Program-made: the position numbers and the translations under genes
Notes under the pieces: generated by a model
The model's database searches: none
What the model was told of the DNA's origin: nothing
The model's input: only the letters and a program-made list of their open reading frames with translations
From: Pistricoccus aurantiacus
Lineage (GTDB): Bacteria > Pseudomonadota > Gammaproteobacteria > Pseudomonadales > Halomonadaceae
Reading direction: 5' to 3' (one strand)
Assembly (NCBI RefSeq): GCF_042682565.1
Contig: NZ_JBHUIC010000005.1
DNA: 64,000 nucleotides
Shown: in pieces, positions 45,340-53,325 of the stretch
Position numbering within the stretch: the stretch's first letter is position 1
Layout: every line of letters begins with the position of its first letter

Positions 45340-45494
45340 AGATGCCTGATAGGAGAAAGTGCAACGTCACATTACTCATGAGGTCGGAGCGGAGACTTGC
45401 TCGTCAAAAGCAATCACTACCAGTCATCGCCTCGAACGCTGCTGACTTCCGGCGCCAGGTAGCCACCAACAATAATCAAGAAAAGGAAGCCTCC

Positions 45495-47318
45495 ATGGCT
45501 TGTCAGATCGTCATCTCTCCCCCTTCCGGACAGGAAACGACAGCGGGCCAGGGTCTCTCAACGCTGAGCGTCTCTGGCACCGCGACCGATTGTTCATCAG
45601 TACGGGTTCAGGTCCATCAGACACAGCCAGTTGACGTGTTCACACCGCAAAGAACGGCAGCAGTCACCAACGGCCAGTGGAGCGTCGATTTCACGGTAGA
45701 GGCAGCGGATTTCCAGCCTGGGACGTTTTTCTGTGGCGACGGTAATAAATATGACATTCATGCCGAGTGCGCCGACGATAGTACTTGTTTCGCGAGTTTG
45801 AGCGGTGAATTGATCAATTGTGGGGATTGCCCGAACGTCAGCATCACCATTACACCGAGAGATTGCGTTAACGGGCGCAGGACAGTTCATCTCAAGGCAG
45901 ACGTAATCACCGCCACCGATGCCACCTATATCTGGTTCTTTGGCACTGATGAAGACAATCAGCCGGGGGAAGACAGCCAGGCGGGAGATGGAAGCGGAAA
46001 CCCATGGCTTCCGCCGCCGGACTCGAACGGCGTTCGCGTGGTCGAGATGGACCATGTCTATGAGCCCTCGAGCGATCAGCCACAAACCATTACGGTACGC
46101 TTTGCCACGTCGAGCGGTCCCTCTTCGACGTGCATTGCAGAGAGGGAGTTTACGCTTGACCCCTGCCGTTGCGATTTGAACGTGGTACTGCAAGTCGCCG
46201 ATCAAGTAGGACAGGTATTCCCGGCGAGAGAATGCCTTCCTCCGGGTAACTACATCGTTCAGGTGGTCAATCCCGCCGAGAGCGATACAACCTATTCATG
46301 GTCTGTGAATGGCGTCGCCGACAATAGTCAAATCGGTTCGACCTTCAACATTTCAATCGCCGCTGGAGAGGAAATAACCGTTTCCGTCGTGGTGACGCAG
46401 GGCGGCTGTACCGCCAGCAATGGTGTTACAGTCGCGGGCTGCGAGGATTGCAGTGGCTTTGACGCTCGGCTGCGCATACTCGATCGCAACCGCCAGGATG
46501 TCACCAATGAAGAGTGCCTCCCGCAGGGCGACTATACCGTGCAGGCCACTTCACCGGCGGATGGTGGCAACGCTTTCAGGTGGTCTGTTGACAACGTGGT
46601 GGACGATACCGCTACCGACACCACCTTGGCAATCGCCTTGGGAAACAATGATCGAAGGATCGTAACGCTCGAGGCAGCTCGCGGCGCCTGTCGCGATATT
46701 GCCTCCGTGGTCCTGAGAACCTGCCGACCCGCGGATGACAGGGATGACGATGTATTTATTCCTTGCCTGCTTTTCAAGGTGTTAGCGTTGCTGGGGCTGG
46801 GGTTGGTCTTCCTAGGTGCGGTACTGCTGCTTTGTCCATTGGTCGCGGCGCCTTTTCCACCAGAAGTGGCGGTGGCGATTGGAATCGGCTTATCAATAGG
46901 TGGAGCACTCCTGCTGGGCCTCGGTCTGCTGCTGTGGTTCCTGATCTGTCAGCCGTCCGCCTGCGACTGGTTGGCGTTCTTGTGGCAGGCACTGTTTCTT
47001 CTGGGGCTGGTGATGATCTATGCGGGCCTGTGTCCCGGTTGCTCCTGGATGCTGGTTGGTGTAATTCCGCTGATCGCAGGTGCCGGCACCTCGATTGCCT
47101 GGGGAAGGAATTGCCGTCCCACCCCCTGCCGGGTGCTGACAGAATGGATCACGTTGTTCACCTTTGTGGTGAATGTTGTCGCCATCCTGGAAATGGTGCT
47201 TGCGGCATGTGTCATCACCAGTCGGCCTATTGCCTCGATCATCTGGGGGCTGATGATCGCCGCCGTTCAGGCCTGGCTGTGGTTCGAGGCAAATCGAAGA
47301 AACTGCATTCGCACTTGA
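45495..47318 (+). CDS. PKD-like extracellular domains with six C-terminal membrane helices
   Basis: A 607-residue protein of no family I recognise. Residues 1-410 hold three or four immunoglobulin/PKD-like units. Each has a cysteine pair and a TYIWFFG, TYSWSVNG or AFRWSVDN motif, and repeats the ECLPPGNYIVQ/ECLPQGDYTVQ stretch. Residues 418-600 contain about six helices with many Cys (CPLV, CQPSACDW, CPGCSW, CRPTPCRV). AAAGGAAG precedes ATG 45495; no signal peptide is visible. Base composition is a little lower in GC than the flanks, suggesting transfer. Its stop overlaps the next frame as TGATG. Confidence 0.65.
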   Translation: MACQIVISPPSGQETTAGQGLSTLSVSGTATDCSSVRVQVHQTQPVDVFTPQRTAAVTNGQWSVDFTVEAADFQPGTFFCGDGNKYDIHAECADDSTCFASLSGELINCGDCPNVSITITPRDCVNGRRTVHLKADVITATDATYIWFFGTDEDNQPGEDSQAGDGSGNPWLPPPDSNGVRVVEMDHVYEPSSDQPQTITVRFATSSGPSSTCIAEREFTLDPCRCDLNVVLQVADQVGQVFPARECLPPGNYIVQVVNPAESDTTYSWSVNGVADNSQIGSTFNISIAAGEEITVSVVVTQGGCTASNGVTVAGCEDCSGFDARLRILDRNRQDVTNEECLPQGDYTVQATSPADGGNAFRWSVDNVVDDTATDTTLAIALGNNDRRIVTLEAARGACRDIASVVLRTCRPADDRDDDVFIPCLLFKVLALLGLGLVFLGAVLLLCPLVAAPFPPEVAVAIGIGLSIGGALLLGLGLLLWFLICQPSACDWLAFLWQALFLLGLVMIYAGLCPGCSWMLVGVIPLIAGAGTSIAWGRNCRPTPCRVLTEWITLFTFVVNVVAILEMVLAACVITSRPIASIIWGLMIAAVQAWLWFEANRRNCIRT

Positions 47319-47506
47319 TGCGCATTCGTCAGAATACTCTGCCTGACCCGGATGCCAGCCGACCGGAGCCGTTGCTAGAGGTGGTTTACTGAAACCTGTT
47401 CTTTATTGCCATGAACCTGGTGTTGATTGGGCGTATTCTGCGACAACGACGTATAGCAGCGGCTGAAGAGGCATCGAATGACGACTCATCCGAGATGCGG
47501 GGATGA
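47318..47506 (+). pseudogene. Short frame coupled to the PKD-like gene, interrupted by one stop
   Basis: ATG 47318 overlaps the previous stop (TGATG). The frame reads MRIRQNTLPDPDASRPEPLL, meets TGA at 47390, and then continues in the same frame into a membrane-helix-like stretch (NLFFIAMNLVLIGRILRQRR) and stops at 47506. It may be two small frames or one small membrane protein broken by a single stop. The rest of the gap up to 47590 shows nothing I can support. Confidence 0.35.
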
Positions 47507-47590
47507 CATGGCCGCATGCCTTGGGTTGTCGTTGCATCGTCGCCGCGACTGCTATAGTGAAATAGACGCCGAATTAGCCTGGAGTCTTCG

Positions 47591-47944
47591 ATGATTCACG
47601 ATCCCGCCGGCCGCATCAGCCTGCATCCTCATGACCGGACCGTTCGCGTCCGCCTTGGCGGGCAGACGATTGCGGATAGCGAGAATGCCATCGAACTGCG
47701 GGAGACGGATTACCCGCCCCGGCAATATCTTCCGCGAGAAGATGTGGATATGCGGCGGCTCGTCAGGTCAGCGACGGTCACTCACTGCCCGTTCAAGGGC
47801 GATGCGACCTACTTTTCACTCGAACAGGATGGTGAGGTTGTATCGGATATCGCCTGGAGCTACGAGCAACCCTTCGAGGCCATGGCCGCGATCAAGGATC
47901 ACCTGGCCTTCGATACGGATCGGGTGGAAGAGCGGCTGGGCTAG
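47591..47944 (+). CDS. DUF427 domain protein
   Basis: A 117-residue protein matching DUF427 along its length. The hallmark THCPFKGDATYFS motif follows LRETDYPPRQYLPREDVDM, and SYEQPFEAMAAIKDHLAF closes it. The fold is a small beta barrel; the biochemical role is not established. Its end overlaps the convergent cca gene by 4 bp. Confidence 0.9.
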   Translation: MIHDPAGRISLHPHDRTVRVRLGGQTIADSENAIELRETDYPPRQYLPREDVDMRRLVRSATVTHCPFKGDATYFSLEQDGEVVSDIAWSYEQPFEAMAAIKDHLAFDTDRVEERLG

Positions 47945-49080
47945 TTCGTTTTCTGCAGGGCGCTCTCGATGGTCTCGAAGCGGCGCCTCGTCAGTTCCTC
48001 TCCCAGCGCCTTGCCCTTGAAGCCTTCCTCGAGCAGCGAGGCCGGGTGGATTTGCGCGGCCAGGCGCCAGCCGAGCGCCAGGTCCGTGGCAAGCTGGGTA
48101 TCCTCGAGGCTGACCAGGTCGATCAATGGTGCCACCCGCTCGCTTCGGCGCCAGGCGTCTATGCCGTCGAGCCAGTCCATCGTCTCCCGAGCGTTGAGCC
48201 CCAAGGTGGCAACGCTCAAGCGCAGATGACGAGTTTTTGCCACCTGCCGGGCCAGTTCCGCATAGGCGTTGGGCAGACGCAGACGCTGGGTCAACCGCTG
48301 TCGCTCCTGGTCCTCGAGATGCTCCACCAGCCGCGCCCAGCGCCAGCGCGACCGATCGCCGTTATCCTCCGGTAGTCGGTGCAGGCGTTCGAGAGCCGCT
48401 TCCAGGCCGAGATCGTCCGCGCTCAGCTCCGGCATCAGCACGTCCAGCGCACCGCAGTCGTCCAGCGCGCGGAAATAGGCCTCGGGGTGGAGCTCCCCCA
48501 GCGCCTTTTCGGTTTCCGTCCAGACCCTTTCCGCCACCAGATGATGCATTTCGCCGCTTTCGACAAGTTTGCCCATCAGACGCCGGGTGCCAGCGTCGAT
48601 ATGGAAGCCGAGCTCAGTGTAGCGGGCCAGAAAGCGCGCGGTACGCAGCACCCGCAAGGGATCCTCGAAGAAGGCCGGCGAGACGTGCCGCAGCCGCCGC
48701 GCCTCGAGATCCGCTTGCCCGTCGTAGGGATCGATCAGCCTTCCGTCTGGCGCTTGCGCCATGGCGTTGATGGTCAGATCCCGCCGCGCCAGGTCTTCTT
48801 CCAGGGTGACCTCGGGACTGGCATGCACGCGAAAGCCGGTATAGCCGCGCCCCGCTTTGCGCTCGGTGCGGGCCAGGGCGTATTCCTCGTGGCTGTGGGG
48901 GTGCAGGAACACGGGAAAATCCCGTCCCACGGGCTTGAAGCCGCGTCGCAGCATTTCCTGCGGCGTGGCGCCGACCACCACCCAGTCCCGATCCACCACC
49001 GGCCAGCCCAGCAGCCGATCGCGCACCGCACCGCCGACGCAGTAGACCTCGAGTCCATCGAGCAGGGGATCAGCGTTCAC
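47941..49080 (-). CDS. cca: CCA-adding tRNA nucleotidyltransferase
   Basis: A 379-residue class II nucleotidyltransferase that builds or repairs the 3' CCA end of tRNA. The head domain shows YCVGGAVRDRLLG and DRDWVVVGATPQEML (metal-binding D-x-D), then EEDLARRDLTINAMA and FFEDPLRVLRTARFLARY. The HD phosphohydrolase domain of E. coli Cca is absent; at 379 residues this is the shorter type. It overlaps apaH by 11 bp. Confidence 0.93.
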   Translation of the reverse strand: MNADPLLDGLEVYCVGGAVRDRLLGWPVVDRDWVVVGATPQEMLRRGFKPVGRDFPVFLHPHSHEEYALARTERKAGRGYTGFRVHASPEVTLEEDLARRDLTINAMAQAPDGRLIDPYDGQADLEARRLRHVSPAFFEDPLRVLRTARFLARYTELGFHIDAGTRRLMGKLVESGEMHHLVAERVWTETEKALGELHPEAYFRALDDCGALDVLMPELSADDLGLEAALERLHRLPEDNGDRSRWRWARLVEHLEDQERQRLTQRLRLPNAYAELARQVAKTRHLRLSVATLGLNARETMDWLDGIDAWRRSERVAPLIDLVSLEDTQLATDLALGWRLAAQIHPASLLEEGFKGKALGEELTRRRFETIESALQKTN

Positions 49081-49888
49081 GAGGCTGGCGGCTGGGGACG
49101 CTGATACGCTCGCCGCTCTCCAGATTCAGCGCAGTCAGGCTGCCGCCCCATACGCAGCCGGTATCCAGCGCCTCGACATTGACGCGGCTTCCCGGAGTCT
49201 GGCCTTCCAGCGCCGCCCAGTGGCCGAACAGCAGCCGGGCATTATCCTGACGGGGGAAGCTGAACCAGGGCGCGAATCCTTGCGGCGCCAGATCGAGCCC
49301 TTCCTTGGCCTGGAAATCCAGGCAGCCCTGGGCGTCGATGAAACGCATGCGAGTCAGCACGTTGACGATCATCCTGAGCCTCGCCACGCCGTCGAGATCG
49401 TCTCGCCAGCAGGCCGGATCGTTGCCATACATCTGTTCAAGAAAGGCACCGCTATTCTCCGCGCTCAGCCGAGCCCGCACTTCCTCGCCCAAGGCGCTAG
49501 CCTGTTCCAGACTCCACTGCGGCAGAATACCTGCGTGGCTCATCAGCAGGTCACCATCGCGTATCACCAGCGGCCGGGCCTGCAACCAGTCGAGCAGCGT
49601 TTCCCGATCCGGTGCGGCGAGAGTGTCTTCCAAAGTGTCGCTCCATTTCAGGCTCGCGCCTCCTCGTGCCACCGCCAGCAGATGCAGATCATGATTGCCC
49701 AGCACCACCCGCGCGGCGTCCTTCAAGGCCATCACTTCCCGTAGACAGGCCAGAGAGCCCGGGCCGCGATTGACCAGGTCCCCCGCCAGCCAGAGACGAT
49801 CCCGAGCCGGATCGAAGTCGATTCGCTCCAGCAGGGCGACGAACTCTCCATGGCAACCTTGCAGATCACCGATGACATAGGTCGACAT
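49070..49888 (-). CDS. apaH: Bis(5'-nucleosyl)-tetraphosphatase, symmetrical
   Basis: A 272-residue metallophosphatase that splits Ap4A into two ADP and can remove Np4 caps from RNA. Motifs: STYVIGDLQGCHGEF, LWLAGDLVNRGPGS, VVLGNHDLHLLAV and SHAGILPQW. ATG 49888 gives the normal start (MSTYVIGDLQG); the upstream frame has no match. It follows apaG, with 91 bp between them, and overlaps cca. Confidence 0.96.
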   Translation of the reverse strand: MSTYVIGDLQGCHGEFVALLERIDFDPARDRLWLAGDLVNRGPGSLACLREVMALKDAARVVLGNHDLHLLAVARGGASLKWSDTLEDTLAAPDRETLLDWLQARPLVIRDGDLLMSHAGILPQWSLEQASALGEEVRARLSAENSGAFLEQMYGNDPACWRDDLDGVARLRMIVNVLTRMRFIDAQGCLDFQAKEGLDLAPQGFAPWFSFPRQDNARLLFGHWAALEGQTPGSRVNVEALDTGCVWGGSLTALNLESGERISVPSRQPRER

Positions 49889-49979
49889 GCGTGCTCCTTG
49901 CAGGTATCGAGTAAACACTCGTCAAAATGACGGGCAGCGACAGACGATAAAACGCTCGAACCGACCAGAATTGGCCGGG

Positions 49980-50378
49980 TCAATGCACCTGATGGGGGAT
50001 CGCCAGGCGAAACGGCGCGATGGGCACCTCGAAGCTGCGTTGATTTCGCGTATCGATAAAGGTATAGCACCCTTGCATCACCCCTACCGGGCCGTCGAGC
50101 ACCGCGCGACTGGTATAGCGAAACAGCTTGCCGGGCTCGATCAGCGGCTGCTTGCCTACCACCCCCTTGCCGCGCACTTCCTGCACCTTGCCGCTGCCCT
50201 GGGTGATTTTCCAGTAGCGAGTCAACAGCTGGACGCTACGGCTGGAATGATTGCGCAAGGTAACGGTGTAGCTGAAAACGTAGCGCTGCTGCGCCGTGGA
50301 GGATTCCTGCGCGTGATAGACCGGCTCCACCTGCACGCTGACGGCATTTGCCAGTTCGCCAAGCTCATTATCCGTCAT
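49980..50378 (-). CDS. apaG: ApaG protein (CorD family)
   Basis: A 132-residue single-domain beta-sandwich protein. YVFSYTVTLRNHSSRSVQLL, TRYWKITQGSGKVQEVRGKG and GVMQGCYTFID are diagnostic. It is linked genetically to Co and Mg handling and to ApaH, but no reaction is proven. Its start overlaps the rsmA stop by 11 bp. Confidence 0.95.
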   Translation of the reverse strand: MTDNELGELANAVSVQVEPVYHAQESSTAQQRYVFSYTVTLRNHSSRSVQLLTRYWKITQGSGKVQEVRGKGVVGKQPLIEPGKLFRYTSRAVLDGPVGVMQGCYTFIDTRNQRSFEVPIAPFRLAIPHQVH

Positions 50379-51174
50379 GGGTCGCTCCGGCCAGATGATC
50401 GGCGATACGTACGAACTCGGCTACGCTCAGGGTCTGTGGGCGTCGACCAGGGTCGATGCCGAGCGCCGTCAAGGCCTCCGCATCGATACGCTTCTTGAGA
50501 TTGTTTCTCAAGGTCTTGCGTCGCTGACCGAAGGCCTCCCGCACCAGTTCGAACAGCAGCGTCTCATCCTTGGCGGGATGAGGCAGCGTAGCGTGAGGCG
50601 TCAGCCTGACGATGGCGGAATCCACCTTTGGCCGGGGCACGAAGGCTTCCGGCGGCACCCTGAACAGAGACTCGACCTCGCAATGGTACTGAGCCATCAC
50701 GGAAAGGCGACCCCAATCCGCTCCGCCGGGAGTCGCGGCAAGCCGATCCACCACTTCTTTCTGCAGCATGAAGTGCATATCGCTGATGACGTGGCGGGTC
50801 TGCAACAGATGCACGATCAACGGCGTGGAAATGTTGTAGGGCAGATTGCCTACCACCCGCAGCGGCTTGCCTTCTCCCTTCAGCGCCGCGAAATCGAAGC
50901 TCAGGGCATCGCCTTCGTGAATCACCAGATCCGGATAGTTGAAGAACTGCACCCGCAGGCCGGGGATCAGATCCCGGTCGAGTTCGATGACTTCCAGCTT
51001 GCCAGTCTCTTCCAGCAGCGGCTCCGTCAGCGCCCCTTGCCCTGGACCGATTTCCACCAGCCGTTCGTCGGCTCTGGGGCGAATGGCCCGGACGATGGCA
51101 GCGATGACCCCGGGGTCGCGCAGGAAGTTCTGACCGAAGCGCTTGCGCGCGCGAGGTAAAGCAGAGCCGGGCAT
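50368..51174 (-). CDS. rsmA: 16S rRNA dimethyladenosine transferase
   Basis: A 268-residue SAM-dependent enzyme (KsgA) that dimethylates A1518 and A1519 of 16S rRNA. RKRFGQNFLRDPGVIAAIV opens it; the SAM site is LVEIGPGQGALTEPLL; the catalytic NLPYNISTP motif follows. Order pdxA-rsmA-apaG-apaH is the classical one. Confidence 0.97.
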   Translation of the reverse strand: MPGSALPRARKRFGQNFLRDPGVIAAIVRAIRPRADERLVEIGPGQGALTEPLLEETGKLEVIELDRDLIPGLRVQFFNYPDLVIHEGDALSFDFAALKGEGKPLRVVGNLPYNISTPLIVHLLQTRHVISDMHFMLQKEVVDRLAATPGGADWGRLSVMAQYHCEVESLFRVPPEAFVPRPKVDSAIVRLTPHATLPHPAKDETLLFELVREAFGQRRKTLRNNLKKRIDAEALTALGIDPGRRPQTLSVAEFVRIADHLAGATHDG

Positions 51175-51195
51175 AAGAGCAAAATTCCTTTTGGC

Positions 51196-52254
51196 TTAAG
51201 GCGAGCCTTGGTTGGCGGCCCGGGCCATGTCCGCCGCCACCTGAAGCGCCACTCGCAGGCTGCCCGGGTCGGCGACGCCCTTCCCGGCCAGGTCCAGCGC
51301 CGTGCCGTGATCCACGGATGTGCGAATCAGGGAGAGCCCCAGGGTGATATTGGCCCCCAGGCCGAATCCCGCGTACTTGAGCACCGCCAGGCCCTGGTCG
51401 TGATACATGGCGAGTACCGCGTCCGCCTGGTCCAGATGACGCGGCGTGAACAGGGTATCCGCCGGCAGCGGACCGATAAGCTGCATTCCCTCGCCGCGCA
51501 GGCGCTCCAGAACGGGAATCAGGGTGGTGATTTCCTCGTCACCGAGATGGCCGCCCTCACCGGCGTGAGGATTGAGGCCGCAGACCGCGATGCGCGGACA
51601 GGCGATGCCGAAATGCCGCTTGAGATCCCGGGCAAGAATGCGCAGCACCCGCTCCAGACCTGGCTGGGTGATCGCCTGAGCCACCTGACGAAGCGGCAGA
51701 TGCGTGGTCGCCAGGGCGACCCGCAGGGGACAGTATGGCTGCCCCGCGACTCGGCCATGCAGCGCCGACTGGGTCGCCAGCATCATCACCACCTCGTCTA
51801 CGCCACAGGCGTCCCGCAGGTATTCCGTATGACCGGTAAACCCGGGATGCCCTCCTTCGATGATCGTGCCCTTGTGCAACGGCGCGGTGATCATGGCCTG
51901 GGCGACACCCTGGCGACAGGCGGCGATGGCCACGTCCAGGGTAGCCAGCACGTAATCCGCGTTCGCCGGATCGAGCACGCCGGGCCGTGATGACGCTCGC
52001 AGCGGCACCGGCCATACTGACAGGACTCCCGGGCGGGCCGCACGCGGCGACTCGTTCATGGCCAGCACGTCGAGTTCGATGGGGATATCCAAGGCGCGCG
52101 CCCGCTGCGTCAACAGCTGTGGGTCTCCTACCGCAACGATGCGGCCCGGCAGCGCGTCGATGTCTTGCGCCAGCTTTAGCACCAGTTCCGGCCCGATGCC
52201 CGCCGGCTCGCCGGTGGTCACCGCCAGACAGGGCTGTTGGCGGGAGTCAACCAT
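51196..52254 (-). CDS. pdxA: 4-hydroxythreonine-4-phosphate dehydrogenase
   Basis: A 352-residue NAD-dependent enzyme in the DXP-dependent pyridoxal phosphate pathway. AVTTGEPAGIGPELVLKLA, TAPLHKGTIIEGGHPGFTGH and YHDQGLAVLKYAGFG are diagnostic, with metal-ligand histidines in GHTEYL and YHDQGL. I prefer ATG 52254 (GAGG before it); a TTG at 52266 would overlap the surA stop. Confidence 0.95.
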   Translation of the reverse strand: MVDSRQQPCLAVTTGEPAGIGPELVLKLAQDIDALPGRIVAVGDPQLLTQRARALDIPIELDVLAMNESPRAARPGVLSVWPVPLRASSRPGVLDPANADYVLATLDVAIAACRQGVAQAMITAPLHKGTIIEGGHPGFTGHTEYLRDACGVDEVVMMLATQSALHGRVAGQPYCPLRVALATTHLPLRQVAQAITQPGLERVLRILARDLKRHFGIACPRIAVCGLNPHAGEGGHLGDEEITTLIPVLERLRGEGMQLIGPLPADTLFTPRHLDQADAVLAMYHDQGLAVLKYAGFGLGANITLGLSLIRTSVDHGTALDLAGKGVADPGSLRVALQVAADMARAANQGSP

Positions 52255-52262
52255 TGCCGGCC

Positions 52263-53234
52263 TCAACCATTGCCCGTCAAACGATTGTCGATATAGGCGC
52301 CCGCGCGAATCTCCTGAATCCAGGCTTCCAGTTCGTCGTTCGCCTTGCGCTGAAACAGCGTATTGCGTACCTGATCCCGCTGGGCTTCGCCGGAGACGGA
52401 TTGCCCACCCTGGCGATCGAGCAGCTTGACCAGATGGAAACCGCTGGGGCTTCGAATCGGCTGGCTTACCTCGCCGACGCTCAGGTTGGGTACCGTATCG
52501 GCAAAGATCGTCGGAATTTCCCCGGCGCTTCGCACGCCCAGATCGCCCCCGTTCAGGGCTTGGCTGCCGTCGGACTCCGCCGCGGCCACGGCGGCGAAAT
52601 CCGCCCCCTGCTCGACCTCTCGCCTCAGGCGCTCGATCTTGTCCCGCGCCGCTTCGACCTGGGCGGTGGACGGCGACTGGGGCAGCGCCACCAGAATCTG
52701 CGCCAGATGATAGCTCGCATCCGTACCGCCCTGCTGAAGATAACGATCGACTTCCCGCTCGCTGATGTTGATACGGCTGGCGACCCGACGCTGCTGAATC
52801 TGACGAATCAGCATTTCCCGACGTACGTCCTCGCGCATCGCGGCCAGGGACATGCCGTCCGCTTCCAGCGTATCGGCAAACTGATCCAGGCTCATGCCGT
52901 TCTGTTCGGCGATACCGCGCACGGTACGGTTGAGTTCGGTGTCATCGACGCTGAGATTGGCCTCTCTAGCCATCTGCAGTTGGATTTCCTCGACGATCAT
53001 GCGCTCCAGTACCTGGTCTCTCAGAGAGCGTTCGGAAGGCGCCTCGATGCCGCGCTGCTGCAGTTGCCGCCGCGCCTGATCGATACGCTGATCAAGCTCG
53101 CTTTGCATGATCGCGTCTTCATTGACCACCGCCACGATACGGTCCAGCGGCTGCAGAGCCTGCGCCATTGCCGCCAAGGGCGCGATGCCGAGCACCAGGG
53201 CGAACCCCAGGGAAGCGAGCAGTCGACTACGCAT
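52263..53234 (-). CDS. surA: Periplasmic chaperone SurA with a single parvulin domain
   Basis: A 323-residue outer-membrane-protein chaperone. A signal peptide (1-24) is followed by the SurA N-terminal helical domain (LDRIVAVVNEDAIMQSELDQ), then one peptidyl-prolyl isomerase domain (YHLAQILVALPQSP to GFHLVKLLDRQGG) and a C-terminal helix. E. coli SurA (428 residues) carries two such domains; this one is about 100 residues shorter and lacks one. It lies between lptD and pdxA, as in E. coli. Confidence 0.93.
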   Translation of the reverse strand: MRSRLLASLGFALVLGIAPLAAMAQALQPLDRIVAVVNEDAIMQSELDQRIDQARRQLQQRGIEAPSERSLRDQVLERMIVEEIQLQMAREANLSVDDTELNRTVRGIAEQNGMSLDQFADTLEADGMSLAAMREDVRREMLIRQIQQRRVASRINISEREVDRYLQQGGTDASYHLAQILVALPQSPSTAQVEAARDKIERLRREVEQGADFAAVAAAESDGSQALNGGDLGVRSAGEIPTIFADTVPNLSVGEVSQPIRSPSGFHLVKLLDRQGGQSVSGEAQRDQVRNTLFQRKANDELEAWIQEIRAGAYIDNRLTGNG

Positions 53235-53325
53235 AAGTACCTCGCATAATTACCTCGTTCACTTTCATCATGTCATTTGATGTATCGAATGATATTCATT
53301 GATTCGGCAGCACCCATCGCCGGTC

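Noticed and set aside
47411..47506. A separate 31-residue peptide gene
   Set aside because: No ribosome binding site precedes it. It is in frame with the short coupled frame before it and is better described as part of that broken unit.
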